Shown: piece by piece, positions 1 to 13,002 of the stretch
How the letters are laid out: each line of letters starts with the position of its first letter
Position numbering within the stretch: position 1 is the stretch's first letter
Origin: Warburgia ugandensis
Taxonomy: Eukaryota > Streptophyta > Magnoliopsida > Canellales > Canellaceae
DNA: 64,000 nucleotides
Assembly (NCBI GenBank): GCA_035236585.1
Contig: CP141137.1
Coordinates: 46,522,057-46,586,056, forward strand
Direction: 5' to 3'
Program-made: the position numbers and the translations under genes
Notes under the pieces: generated by a model
Databases searched by the model: none
What the model saw: only the letters and a program-made list of their open reading frames with translations
What the model was told of the DNA's origin: nothing

Positions 1-3000
1 AAACCTCAGCTATCATCCAGAGAATCCTATCCAACCTTGGTGAAAAATGCTCAATACAAATCCTTAAAAACTCCATCGAGGAATCATATAAAACAAATAA
101 TCAAAATACATCAAAATCCTGAGCACTTTAGAAGTCTGTCAGTGCCTCACTACACCCACCCTCATCAACTACACTCACTAGTAGAACAATGGGGGTCTTA
201 TAACTCACCCCAGGCCAGGCCAACCTTAACAAATCACCTTCTTTTAACATTATCAATAAATCAATATCAATGACGGTCCAAGAGCATCTCTCATGGGTCG
301 CCTAATTTTAACCATATTTGTGAGTCACAATCTATAGATAGGCTAGACCAACTCTTACGAGTTGCCTACTTTTAATCATATCAATAAAGTAAAATGTGCA
401 AATTGGTCAAGACTAACTCTTGTGAATCGCCTAATTTTAACTATATCTATGAATCACAGTCTGTAGATGGGCCATACCAACTCTCACGAGTTGCCTGATT
501 TTAACCGTATCAACAAAACAAAATGTACAAATGGACCATAACCAACATCTACAAGTCACCTAATTTTAACTGTATCAATCTAATATAGACTATACATGGG
601 CTAGACCAACTTACCCAAGTCATCTAATTCTAACTATATCTATGATCACCTAGAGAATAGTCTTTAAATGGGTCAAGACCAACTCTCACGAGTCACTTAA
701 TTTTAATCATATCAACATAATATAGTTTGTACACAGGCTTGGACCAACTTTTATGCATCACTTGATTTTAATCATATCAACATAACATAGTCTATACATG
801 GAGCAGGACCAACTTGCACGATCGACTGGTTTTAATAGTATCTGTGAATCACAATCTGTAAATAGGTCAGACCAACTCTCATGAGTCATCTAATTTTAAT
901 AGTATCTGTGATCACATATATCACAATCTTCACAATAAAATCTCATGACGAAATGCTCAAAAGAAATCATCAAACTTTATTAATATGGTTTAAAATAAAT
1001 TTGCAAAAAATACATACACAATTATGGGTAATAATATACTCAAGTATCACCAAACAATCTTGTAGACTTTCCTTACAAGATAAATAGTAAATAACATGTA
1101 TCTTTGCATGAGTACTTAAATTTTCATTTAAAACACACCATAAATATTTAACTTTGTTCAGTACATATTCTAATGAAACTCATTATAAAATCAAAATGTA
1201 AATATATTGGAAAACATAGCAATCTTAATTCCAACTACCTTATGTAGCTTTTACCCATTCCACTAGCTTCAAAACCATTAAATCCACTTACTGATCAGTG
1301 GTTAAGATAGACCTTGATGCTTTCATCCTTGATTACTTGCAAAGCTGCGAAACATACACTCAACCCTATTAAAACTCTTCATTGTTTGTACTTTAGATCT
1401 TATGTGATCATCCATGGTCAAGATTGATAGTAGATCACCTTTCCATCACTACTTAGCATATATCAAAGCAATCATGATCATTCAATCTATTGATTGGTCT
1501 TTAGCAACCATGGATCATCCACTAGATCTCTAATAGTTCTTAGTTTCATAGATTTGTACCGCTGATCATCAATCCACAGTTTGAATCCCTCTTTTAACAT
1601 CTAAAATTAATGATATGTAAGCTTACAATTTACTTTTTTGCTAGTTGATAACCTTAAATCTCATGATCCACAACCAGATCCAGTTGTGAATGATTGGATC
1701 TAGGGTTCATGCATTTTTTATGGTTATTCATGTTAAAATTTCAAGTTTCTAGTTGATCCAACCATTGGATTGAGTTTTATAACATGATAATGGTAATTAT
1801 CTAATTCAATGTATGTGTATCTAATAAAAATGTAACAGTTCACAGCTGTCGAGATTTCTAAGTGGTGAAATAACCATTAGATCTAAAGTTACAAATCTAA
1901 ATTGGTTGCTCAGACAATCTAAGGTGCTTGATTTAACCTACAAGACATTAATTATGTCAAATAGGGCATACAGTGCATGTTATACTAAAATTAAGATATG
2001 CAATAAGTTAGAGAAGATGGCTAATAAATTTACCTGTAATTGCATTAATCCTTATCTAACTGATCATTGGAGTGTCAGATCAAGGTTGGATGATCACAGA
2101 CTGATGTGATCATGGCTGTATAATACTATTGTGTTTGGATTTCCATTAGATCAAGCTTGATCATAGATTTTCTTTAAGGATTTGTTCGTGATGTCAAGAG
2201 GAATGCAATGAATGGCACATATCTTCAATCCAAGTCATTTTTCACCTCCGTGTATAGTACCTAACAGCTGTTCACTGTTGTTGGAGTTCTGTTGCTGGTG
2301 ATGAAAATAAAGGGAAACTGCACATTATGAGGGAGAGAAAATTGAGCACAACCTTCTAGATCAAGCGAGTGCACTAGTTGGTTGCACCAATGGGGAAAAG
2401 AAACTAAGGAAAGAAGGGAGAAATGAAATGGGTTTTTAGGTCTTGATCGTTCTTTACCGGAGGGAGAGGTGGATGAGGGGAAGAGGAAAAATGTCGCCGG
2501 CAATAGGGCTTGGGCCAGGCAAGGTAGGGCAATATCTTAGGTGACGTCAACTAACTATCGCAAGTGGCCAGTATGTGGTCCTAGGAAGGAGAGAAATGGG
2601 AGTATAGGGGGAGGAAAGTGGCAATGACCGATGGCTCCATTTCGGTCACCGTTCCTGGTTCGATCGGAGAGAAGAGGTAGGAAGGGAAAATGAAGAATGG
2701 GGAAATGGCAAAACATAGGTTGTGTTCCAATTTGGTCACACTAAAGAAGGGAAATACAAGGAGAAGGGAGGTGGGGTGGTTGGTTAGCAATGACATGTTA
2801 GTGATTGGCAGTGAGGGCGTTGCTTATCTTTAGTAAGCTAGTAGGATGGAGAGAGAAAAGAGTAAAGGGAAAACCCACTGGGTTTTGTTCTAGAAAAGGG
2901 GGTGCCATTATTAAAATGTTGTTTCCTTTTTTGAAACAATTAGCTTAGTTTTATTTTTCTATATTATTTTTAGTAAAATACCCTTTGTATTCAAAATATC

Positions 3001-3187
3001 ATAACTTCTTCATCCAAACTCTAATTTCATTATTTGTAGTGTAGTTGGAATCATTTTTCTAAGTATAACTTGAATTTTGAGATTTTAAAGTCAAATTCTG
3101 ATTTTTCAAAGAGGTCACTCCTAAGAAATTCAATCATGATAAATTTTTAATGACATAGAAAAGAACCTAAAAATGAGGGTTATTATA
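1..3187 (-). mobile_element. Possible partial large LTR of a retrotransposon
   Basis: No protein is recognisable here. The block ends at 3176-3187 with the sequence gagggttattata, which resembles the ggggtgttaca end of the well-defined large LTR at 49288-54951. Just inside that end lies an AT-rich stretch, followed by a purine-rich stretch (2260-2900), GATC-rich sequence (1280-2160) and a minisatellite (282-925). The large LTR has the same order of parts. The left end is outside the window and no target duplication can be shown, so this is an inference from layout, not from alignment. It could instead be unrelated intergenic repeat DNA. Confidence 0.3.
282..925. repeat. Degenerate ~64-bp tandem repeat, about 10 units
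   Basis: Units of 63-73 bp follow one another. Each contains accaactct.acgagtc, then a variant of cctaattttaa, then either tctgtgaatcacaatctgta or a variant of tatcaacataatatag. Unit starts fall near 286, 349, 415, 479, 544, 608, 682, 747, 812 and 875. The two kinds of second half occur in a mixed order. Units differ at roughly a fifth or more of their positions, so the array is old. Confidence 0.75.
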
Positions 3188-4134
3188 GTCACTCTCTCAC
3201 TTCCATTTGGAATGTCTCCCTTTTGTTGCTTGAGTGTGAGGATAATTTGGTCTCTAGGTCATCTTTTCACTGGATGTGTGCTTAGAAAGTGTGAGCCAAC
3301 AAAAGTACAAGTCCTATTAATTCAATTCTTCAAAACCATTTATGTGATAACACATACGTGCTTTGGAATCATATCTTAGTTGGATGATTCTAAATTATTG
3401 ATCTGATAAGTGTTTGTTGGTTAACTTTTTTGTTTTCCAATCTTTCATTCGAAGGCTACAACTAAGAGGTTAAGGGTTGTATATTGATTATTTTTCCAAC
3501 CTTTCATGAAAATGCATACTTATCTATTTCACCTGTATGTGGAATCTACGATATTAATTAACAAAGATTTTGAGTTTAAGAAAGATTAGTCCATGCTGGA
3601 ATAAATTACGTATTATCAATTTGACATACATGTGTATTCAATTTAGAGAAGGGGTACAATATAGATTTCAATTCGGTCTGTTGATAAAGGCCTGTCAGAG
3701 ATTTTTATATGCATGCATAGGAATTTTTTGGGTGCATGGCTCATCTATGACATGATCTATATATTAATGGTTTGGATCATTAAAATTATGGACCCACTTG
3801 TATTTTGCTTGCTCATATTATTATTTTTTATCTTTAAGAACTTAAGAACTTAATTAGATGAATATAAAAACTGTCTTAAAAAAAGAAAAAATGAGATGGT
3901 TAGAAAAAACCATCTTTAAAATGTAAGAAAATATAAATTGGTTATTACATTAGAAAAATCATCTTAGAAAAAGAAAAAAAAAAGAAGAGATGAATCTAAG
4001 ACAGTTAAAAAAAAATTGTCTTAAAAATATAGAAAAAAAAAAGATTATCACGTTAGAATAAATTTTCTTAAAAAAAGAAAACATTAATAGTAAATTCTTA
4101 AGTTTTGACATAAGTCATTCCTCAACAAAACAAA
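3188..4134. other. Gene-free AT-rich stretch
   Basis: I see no conserved coding sequence. The second half (3830-4080) is made of A-rich runs with short scattered repeats. Confidence 0.5.
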
Positions 4135-4266
4135 GGAAAGAGGAGAAAGTAGGCAGCAACCAACACCATAGCTAATCCACTTTCTCCTTTGTCTAGCAAC
4201 TATTTTGGTGGTCCTAGATCAACTAGATCAGCCTATTTTATCAAAAAACAAGAGAATCGTGATTGT

Positions 4267-4345
<79 letters not shown>

Positions 4346-4377
4346 AAATCCATGCTCCTGGCATCGTCTATTCACAG
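4135..4377 (+). other. Possible untranslated leader exon
   Basis: The stretch contains a long CT run and ends at 4377 with ttcacag followed by gtaagttg, a good plant splice donor. CT-rich leaders followed by an intron are common in plant 5' UTRs. No coding exon that I recognise follows, so this may be the start of a decayed gene or chance. Confidence 0.2.
4270..4343. repeat. (CT)n microsatellite
   Basis: About 37 uninterrupted CT dinucleotides. Confidence 0.95.
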
Positions 4378-4389
4378 GTAAGTTGAAGC

Positions 4390-6440
4390 ATGGCTTGAGT
4401 AAATCTAATTAGTACAAAGGTTGTAATAGTAGGTCTAGACCATTTGGCTTCCATTTAGTAGATCTTTAATTTCCTCATGTGTTTGGGTTTTCTTTTGGAC
4501 TAGTATCCATTCTTACTTGGCTTGAAATTTTTGTTTTGAGCTTTCATTGGAATTTTATTTTATTTTGCTTCATGTTGGTAATTTGTGAAATAATCATTAT
4601 CAGTTATTTCCCATGTTTTGCTTTGGAAAGATTGAAATGAGAATGCTTGAAATGATTTGGTTTTATTCCTTCGAAAAGTGGGTTTGGTTGTTATTCCATG
4701 GTTGGATGTTGAGAAGTTTGTTCTCTTTCCTTGAAATGCAAATTTGTGGGTGCATGTAAGAGTCATTGGATGCTTGAATTTATAGTGAAAATCCTAGAAT
4801 TTAATAACAAAGTGTGAATGATACCCTTGAGGGAATGGAATCTACTTGATTATTGGAGACATGTTTTTATATTTGAAATTTGAGACAGTGTGAAACCATC
4901 TTCTTTAAACTCTATTTTATTCTTTTTCTTTATGATATTTACATGATGATATTTCATTTTCTACCTCGTCTCTCTCATAACATAGTTAATTTCTCATAAA
5001 AAATGAGAATGAATGATGTTTATGATTGGAGATTGGATTAGGATAGTTGGCCCATCATTTTTTAGAGAAACATTAAGTAGTTATATGTAATGGATGTTTT
5101 GCTTCTGTTATGACTATAGAGTCTTGTCTCTAATATAGATGATTCTTTTTACTAGAACTATGTTGTATATAACAGTTGTTGAGGTTGGTTTTTTATTAGA
5201 GTTTGGTTAGTGTATAGTCTTTGTTAGGGGTTGATTTCAATCTCTAGAATTATTATGCAAATTCAAAGGCATTTCAACTTTACATAAGGTATTAAGACCT
5301 TCTGAATTTATAATATGAGTTTTCATTGTAATATTGGATTTCAATTTTCTTGCAATTTTGATGATGAACAAATCTAAATTATTTTTGGTTTCCATCTTCT
5401 TATTAAGTTTCAGAAATTCTAATACAATAAATTTCATAATGACTCTTTTCAAGTAAATTGTGATTCTAAAATTAATTGTTATTTTATGACATATTGCTAA
5501 AGAATTTCTATTTCAGAATCAAAATGAATAAATTATTGAATAGATTGAATTTAGAAGTGATTTCTGATGCTTTCTTTTAAAACAAAATGTTTTACCTTGT
5601 TTACGAAGAATAGAACATCAAGAATAGCTTAACCCCTGTAGCCCTCGTAAGAGAAAGGGCAAAGGATGAACAATGGTGGAAAATCTTATTAAGAAAAGTC
5701 AAAGGAAATAAAAGATGCTATTGAATGTAATAGCAAGGGGCAAGTGATAGGTGACCATGCAGGCAATTACTAAGTTTCATTTGTTACACTGTAAGAAGCA
5801 TGATGTCTATTACTATTGATGATTTGAAACTAGTGTCACCATCAATCAAAGATTCAATACAGGAAAAGGCGAAGGTATATAAATGCTTTGTTTACATGAT
5901 TGTAGGAATCTGTATTCACTTATCTTATTATTTTCAAATAGATTAATGCATGTCTTTTACTTTATAGTTTGCCTTTGACGTTTTTTACGACAAGAAGAAG
6001 CACGCTTTGTAAGGAGATGGTGAAAGCTAGTAAAAATGGAAGAGCTACTTGCTAGTAACTATATATATATATATATATATATATTATATTCATATTTGTA
6101 TATCCATCAAGATTGTACAGAGTCCCTAACTTATGTTCTGATATCATTGACTAGGATGTATTAAATGAATTCGTACAATGTCACTTGTCTCTTAAATTTG
6201 AGGTATGTCTTAAACATGGGTTTGATTTAATTACATCTGATTATGCTTAATTACCTCTTATGATATCAAATGTGTGGGGAAAAGGTGCTCAGGGGAGAAA
6301 GTTGTGTGTGATCAATCACATACAGGACCATCTTGCTAGGTTAAGCTATACTAGGTTGGAAGAACAATACATAAGTATATATGAGAGTCCATTTTTTTAG
6401 TCATACCTTAACTATATTTTATTACCTAACTTTAGTGTTT
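4390..6440. other. No recognisable gene
   Basis: AT-rich sequence with many stops in all frames. It includes an (AT)n run at 6059-6084. Short coding-like scraps near 5975-6050 are too brief to name. Confidence 0.4.
6059..6084. repeat. (TA)n microsatellite
   Basis: About 13 TA dinucleotides, followed by ttatatt. Confidence 0.9.
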
Positions 6441-6449
6441 CTCTTGACA

Positions 6450-7960
6450 GCAAAAGAAAGCTAAGACTACGCATCCCTATAATCATGCCATCATATGGAA
6501 AATGGCACATGAAGAGTAGCGTAACTCCCAAACCTATAAAAACAAAGTTGTTGTACAAGTTGCTTCTTGAATAGTAAGTGGTTGTACCTACTCTTATTAT
6601 ATTTTTAGAATATATATATATATATGAAATAAGTATAGATTAATTCTATGGAATTGATCATGTTTTGTAAATTATGCAATAAGAGTTTATACAAGCATCT
6701 GCATCTACAAGGACTCTAAGCACCACTAATGCTAAAGATGATATCTTGTTCAAGGCTTTGGGTAACGAGGAGATATACTATGGCCAAGTAAGGGACTAAG
6801 AGTGCAGTGTTACTCCTTCCAAATACTTTGGTCAAAAGAATTAACAATGACTTGAACATTAGTGAGAAGGGCATGTATGAAATGATAAAAGTGAAAATGA
6901 TAAAGAATCTCAAAAAGGAGATGTACAAGAAGTTAAAGTATGATTTATAGGGGATTCTATAATATGAAAGGTTATAATCAATAGCTAGCTCATACTACCC
7001 CAAAATCCCAATGTTAGATGTAACTCTCCTACTGAAGAAGATTAAGAAGAGCTACCTATGACCTTTGGACAAAAAAATCTAGCCAAGAAGGTATATATGT
7101 CCACATATTTACCTTTTTATTGTCCAATTAATTATCTTATCTCATTCATTTTTATGTGTCAAGTACTTTTTATTTGCATATGGGTGAATGCATGTTGGCC
7201 TTGAACGACAATGAAAATGTTGTCATTCTTAATACATGGTATGAGGCTCCTTATCCCATGTTGTACAACTCATTAATGGCAACACCCACTAAGTGTGCTA
7301 GTATTATGGTAGTCTATCAAGAGGATGCCAATCTACCATTTTCATAGAAGTTGAAGATATTTATACCATTAGAGAGGCCACTAGATATTGTGTTGCTTGG
7401 CCGAAATGATATGTCACTCCAAAATTCCAAGGTATATATGTTGTTATACCACTATCTTAAATAACTTATTTTAAAAATCTCAATTTAATTATTTATTATA
7501 TGCATCTAATTGTAATTAGAGTAAGCTGCATGTGCCATTGAAGCTAACCTCCTCCTCACTAGTACCCATTATCCTAACAATTACTTCGGTACTAGTGTTT
7601 ATGTCAATCTTCGTGATAAAATTAAATGTCTTTAATGAAGATTTTATATTGATTAATAATCTCTACAAATTTACAGAAATGACCTAGTGATCAACTGGAA
7701 CTTCCAGACCCTCTACAAGCTTACTAATGAAGATAAGGTAATCAACCTTTGATGGATGGAGACCAAAGTGTTTAGCGTTGAAATAGTTGAAATGTCAATC
7801 TTGAGAGAGGGCTTCATAAAGTTTTATAAATGGGATGAACTCGAATATGTGCACATTATCTTTTACATTGGGTATGCAAATATTTGCTTCAATAAGAACC
7901 CTTGAAATTGCTTATTAATTAGTAATGATAAGAAATAATTATTTCTTTTTTGAAAAATTT
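6450..7960 (+). pseudogene. Decayed coding-like blocks, possibly DNA-transposon derived
   Basis: Three + strand blocks look like remnants of exons. 6450-6570 reads roughly KKAKTTHPYNHAIIWKMAHEE. 6690-6790 contains KDDILFKALGNEEIYYGQVR. 7156-7347 is open for 63 residues (MSSTFYLHMGECMLALNDNE at its start). Block two resembles the DD.F...MG....G.VR segment that I associate with plant CACTA/TNP2-linked proteins, and a CVAWPK-like scrap near 7390 would fit as well. Stops and frame changes separate the blocks, and no terminal inverted repeats were found. The family call is a guess; the coding-like nature is only somewhat firmer. Confidence 0.25.
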
Positions 7961-9480
7961 TGTACAATAAAATGCAAAGATCAAAGGTAGAGCATTACAA
8001 ATTCCTTAACGTTTTCATTTAAGGATTGATAGAGCAAGGGCCTATGGAAAGGTGAGTTATTGAAATTTTACTAGGGTGGACATGCCTTAATAATTTTCTA
8101 TAATAATGAATAAGTTTTAATTAATTTTTCTTCTAAATTATGTTCGACATACATATAATTTTAATGATTGTAAACTATAATTATAATTCATATGATTGTG
8201 TATATATGTCTCATTAGATACTGCTGGTTCTTAATGTACATGGTAGGTATGCATTATTTTTTATTCATGTCAAGTGCATATTCGTGCTCCATTGATGGAA
8301 TTATATATAGATATGTTTTTTTTTTTTAATGTATTATAATAGTTTAATAAGTGAAAACAAATTTCTTATATATTTATAACTAATTAAATTCCGTTATAAT
8401 TTGAAGTGCATGGTATAAATGGACTAAACTAACCGAGATTTGAACCTATCAAAACTCACTTGGAAGAAGGCCAAGATAATGAAAACTAGTTAACTACTCT
8501 ATATATAAATTGAAGTTACAATTAAACATAATATTTATTGATCATTTATGTTTTCTTTTTTGCTTGCTACCGTTAACAACAACTAAATTGTGAGTGTGGA
8601 TACTTTATTGTAAGATACATGAGAACCCTTATATGTGACACTGTTAAGCTTTAACAATTGAGGAAGGGCAAATAGTTTATTAATCATCATGGCTATATGA
8701 AATAACATTTATATGCATAGTGCATATATAGGTAGTAAACTAAATCAAATATGTTGTCTTGCATGCAATGGTGTTGTTCAATTGTGCAAGCAAGGGCCAC
8801 TTGAAATTATATCTTGAAGAAATAAAATGTGAATGGGCGGAGTTTGTATTGAAATTCAACTATGTTTGATCCACTTCCACCCCATTAACACTTATGTTTA
8901 TATAAAAATTGCTTACTTCTTTGTCTTGACAATATGATCAGTAATACAAAACCTTTTCATTTAAATATAGAATGTGGATATGTATTGTTTTTTCATATGA
9001 CTGAAGTATATATATGATTTGTTTATTTGACAATGGGATTGTGTGGTACTTTGTTTAAATGAGGGGATATTAAAGTTCGAAAATAAAGAAGAAACTTATT
9101 ATATGTATAGGTCTTTATAAGACCTACATAATAGTGAAGTGTGGAAGTAAATGAGTGCAAATGGAGAAATGTGTTTGGAATGAATAATACTTTTTAGATA
9201 GGGTTTACGAAGTTTTTCTCTTTTATATTTGTAAATGTTTTTATGTTGAATAAGTTTTTGGCAAAAATCCAAACATATTTCTCACAAAATTTGTCCAAAT
9301 ATAAGGGTTTCATAGGATGAATCAACTAGAACCTTGTTCTAAAATTTATTTGTTTAAAAATCAAAGATAATATCATAAAAAATCAAAGTAATTTAAGGTT
9401 ACTGGCCATAAAATTTGGCAAACTTTTTCTAGCAAAGCCACAGATACATTCATCACTATTTTTCATCAAATTTCATAGTT
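7961..9480. other. No recognisable gene
   Basis: AT-rich, full of stops on both strands, with no clear repeat structure. Confidence 0.4.
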
Positions 9481-9489
9481 TGTAGATCA

Positions 9490-9750
9490 TGACCTCTTGA
9501 TTCTATATCTGAAAATCATTTCTCAAAACTCCAAGAGAAAGGGTATCATATGGAGATTCTAAATATTGTTGATAAAAACTTCATTCATCTTCTTAGACGA
9601 AATTTGTATATATTTTTCACTTGAAATCATCTAAATTTTAAGCTATTTTAGATAAGGACTTTTGGATTCTAGATCTAAAAATTATTTTCCAAGACTTCAA
9701 GAAGATGGGTATAATATGAAGATTTTAAATCTAGCTGGTAAAAAGCTCCG
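9490..9750. repeat. Imperfect direct repeat, ~90 bp, spaced ~165 bp
   Basis: The segment from about 9491 (gacctcttgattctatatct) recurs from about 9657 (ggacttttggattctagatc). Both continue through aaaat.attt..caa.actcaag and g.gtat.atatg.agatt..aaat. The first-order period is about 165 bp. It looks like an old local duplication, perhaps inside a retroelement end. Confidence 0.5.
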
Positions 9751-10306
9751 ACCATATTCTCAGGCTAGATATAAAACTATTTGCGAGCAACACTTTAATT
9801 CTTAAACTAATTTTTTCACTTTAGTCTCTAGACAAATCTTATAAAAATTTATTAAAAAATATTATACATATGGTGTGGGGTCCACATGAAAACGTCCCCT
9901 TGATGGACTTTGGATGGAAGGACTTATAGTGAATTTTTTTTCAAAATTGAGGGGCAAATTTACAAAAAATAAAATAAAAGTTTATGACTAAAGTGTCACA
10001 AAATGGTATGTTTTTTTATTCTTTTAAAGGAAGTAACAACATGATAGTTAAATATAGTCAACTATAGTTTTCCCCAGAAAACATATAGTTCTTATTTATG
10101 GTTAATGGTGTCAAGCCACGCTACTCTTTCAAGTTATTCCGTTTTAAGTTTTGCAATCCAGGGTGCTTGCTTCACCCGTCTATTTTCCTCCCTAAGACAA
10201 GTAGCATTTGCATACTTCAAGCAATGCCTTCCCATAACCTTTCTTCTTGTCCTTCGGCTCCTTTTCTTCGTCTTCTCATTCTTCTTCTTGTAGCATCTTC
10301 ATATCC

Positions 10307-10711
10307 ATGGAGGACTGGGAGTTACTGGCTGCCGACGGTGTCGTTGTATGTTGCTGTTGCCCTTGTCTCATCCTTCAAATCCTTGTCCTTGTCTTTCTTC
10401 GACTCCCTGGTAAATTTGCCAGAAAATCCAAGATCCTCATTTTGAAGAAATTTAGTAAGAAGAACAAGAAAGAGAAGATGCAAGAGAGAAGGAACTCATA
10501 TGATATAGATTCTGTAGAGATCCAAATTGGAGGAACTCCAGATGCTTGTGATGTTTGTAGATGTCCCATAAGGGAAGCTGACAAAGTGTGGAAGGAATTA
10601 TCAGAACAAGGAGAACTTGTGTTTGGGAGCTTCTGGGGAAGGAAGGGGAATGACCATGAAATTGACCATTGGATATCGCTAGATCGAAATTCGGTAATAT
10701 TGTACTTGTGA
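10307..10711 (+). CDS. Small membrane-anchored plant protein of unknown function
   Basis: A single exon of 134 residues starting MEDWELLAADGVVVCCCCPC. I place the start here rather than at the in-frame ATG at 10247 because related plant proteins, as I remember them, begin with MEDW...AAD. Residues 9-31 are hydrophobic and Cys-rich (VVVCCCCPCLILQILVLVFL), a likely membrane anchor. A basic stretch with KKFSKKNKKEK follows. Near the C terminus is the conserved patch VWKELSEQGELVFGSFWGRK. The last 20 or so residues (after GRKGND) do not match what I recall of the family, so the original stop may have been lost. The function is unknown to me and no neighbour suggests one. Confidence 0.6.
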   Translation: MEDWELLAADGVVVCCCCPCLILQILVLVFLRLPGKFARKSKILILKKFSKKNKKEKMQERRNSYDIDSVEIQIGGTPDACDVCRCPIREADKVWKELSEQGELVFGSFWGRKGNDHEIDHWISLDRNSVILYL

Positions 10712-13002
10712 TCATCTCTTATGTAATAAGCCAGCTCTTAGATGCTGTTAAGGAACTAGATCCATAATCATCGGGCGATTACAGTAGATTCACAATCATC
10801 GGCTCTTACGGCTATCCATAGTCAATAGCCGGATATAGACTATCATCCTACGATCATGCTCTAACTCATTGTCAATCGTTGACTTTTCTTTCTGCAAATT
10901 GTGTATATATACGTAAAAGATGAATTGAAAGAATGTAAAGAACAATAGCAATTTTACAGATGTTATTATCTCCATCTAACAGTGATAAGAGAGCAGGCCA
11001 TCCTTCTCCCACTTCTCATCTTGTTTTCTGTAGATTTCATGCTTGTAAGATATGTGAAAACTTATGTGGTGCCGATGTTAGTTATCAGAGAAGTTAATTG
11101 TGTTGGTATGTATGTGCCTGACTACGGACTAAGTTTTACATAAAAAGGGTGGGCACGAAGCTCCTGCGTATGCAGGGTTTGAGAAAGGGGCAGACCATAA
11201 GGTTCAATAGTACGCAGCTTATTTTGCATTTTGCAAGAAGCTGTTTCTATGCCTTGAACCCATAATCTTAAGGTTACACGACAACAACTCTATTGTTGAG
11301 CCAAGGCTCTCCTTCCCAGGGTTTTACATGTATATATAAAATAAAACACACAAGGCGGCAATATTTCATAATCCAAGCCATCCATCTGCTGTAGCCCATC
11401 TAGGATAGGTTCCCACTAGACAGCTTCAAGATTAAACATTCTTAGTCTTCCAAAAAATGGTCCAGAGTTTCTAAGCAGACAATTTGGACAAGAAAAAAAG
11501 GAAAAGAAAGAGTGATCAGCATTATTCAACAGAGAAAAATCTTGGCATATAGCCTACCTAGTAGATGGGATCCCAATGGATGAACAGTGGATTTCACCAA
11601 CACAGCTCAGTCGTCCCACGTATATTTACTTTTAATTTGAGCATGTAATTCCCAAGGCATCATCTTCTAGACTCTGGAGACTGGATCGGTGTCATCCATC
11701 TATGCCATGGCTTGTATCAGGAGCATAAAAATCGTTTCAGTGGTAACTTGTGAAGACAGGAATACGTAAGGAAAATGATTTGGGAATGCAAAGAAAACAA
11801 AAAACTAAATCTTGGCGAGCCTCATGTTTGAATGATCTAGCCCTTTCACCCATTTTGCTTGTCTTAAGTTGGCCAGATACAAAACTCATGATCATTGAAT
11901 GATTCTAGCTATTCTATTTTGGCTTTATTAATTATTATCGTAAAATATTCAACTCGAAAACTGTTTGTTAGAATTATCCAAGGAGTGTAAATTTTTGAAG
12001 CTAGCCTACATGGGCTATGCCGAACCTGATGAATGAGTCAGATCATCCAAATATTTGACTATCATTCTTGTCCTTCCAGACTCGTGCACTTACATAAACC
12101 TACAACACTTAAATCTAAATAAAGATTGAACCTTATAAACTTCCATCACGGCTGGGTAAAGGGGGCAGATCTAGATCATATGTGCACCAGCTTTTATTCG
12201 TAGGCCCAAAGCTTGCTATGAAGCTAGTGGAGCTAATTTTGGGTACATTCCTCGTATCTGGATCGACCCCCAAAAGAAAAAAAAGAGAAGAAAAAGATGG
12301 AGAATGAATAGGGACCACCCACAATAATTAACGTGCACTTGTTGCATTAAACATGGAATCATTCATATAACTAGGCGTTACCAATAATAGAAGAAGGAAA
12401 AGAAAGGGATAAGATGTTACATGGTCGTCAATATCATTTATTGTGAATTTACAGGCAACATGTATAAAATTGCGGTAATGTGATCCTGATGTCACGGATT
12501 TAAAGTGTAAAAATAACTTTTTACAAAAATACAAGGTAAAACTGTAAATTATACTCCTTTAATATGCCTTTCCTTCGGACCTGCATAAGCAGAAACTTCG
12601 TGCAAGGAGGTCCTTTTTATGTACAGTGATAGACAGCAATCCTCAATGGGAACATCAAAGAGTGAACTAATCTATATGCTAAATATAATAAATCATAGTC
12701 CTCTTTACAAACTCGTCAAATATTTATCCATCCATCCATCTAACTTTTTATCATTTTTTGGTACTAAAACTAATTTAAACAATCTTTTTACTCTGGAAAT
12801 CCAAAATCCTCACTCGTGTATTCTTTTTAACTAGTAATCATTATTTTTTTCTTTTTTCTTTTTGGACGAAAGAGTAGAAAGAACAAGGACCGCATTCAAA
12901 GCCGCCCACTTTCCTCCTCTTACTCTTGTTCTGTCTCTCTGCAAACGCTTGGATTTCTGCTCATCTAACACAGAACAATTGTTAATTCAAGGAAGAATAA
13001 AA
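10712..13002. other. Intergenic stretch between two genes
   Basis: It contains one Au SINE (listed separately) and no other gene that I can support. The final ~150 bp (about 12850-13002) are CT-rich and likely form the 5' leader of the TMEM33-family gene. Confidence 0.45.
11145..11314 (-). mobile_element. Au-type SINE, full length, diverged
   Basis: Read on the minus strand, it starts with the tRNA-derived part (aaggagagccttggctcaac), continues through the box B-like ggttcaag segment, and ends in the family's gcccaccctt tail. The copy has many substitutions. The 9-bp sequence gttttacat flanks it at 11133-11141 and 11321-11329, a plausible target-site duplication. Confidence 0.85.

Noticed and set aside
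2261..2796. Two minus-strand open frames of 71-80 residues
   Set aside because: They lie in a purine-rich tract that avoids stops on one strand. The composition is Ser/Pro/Phe-rich with no conserved motif, and there is no start context.
4189..4386. Open frame with a long Leu-Ser run
   Set aside because: The run is the CT microsatellite translated; it is open only because of the repeat.
10375..10715. Minus-strand frames opposite the small membrane protein gene
   Set aside because: They are shadows of the + strand gene and lack conserved features.
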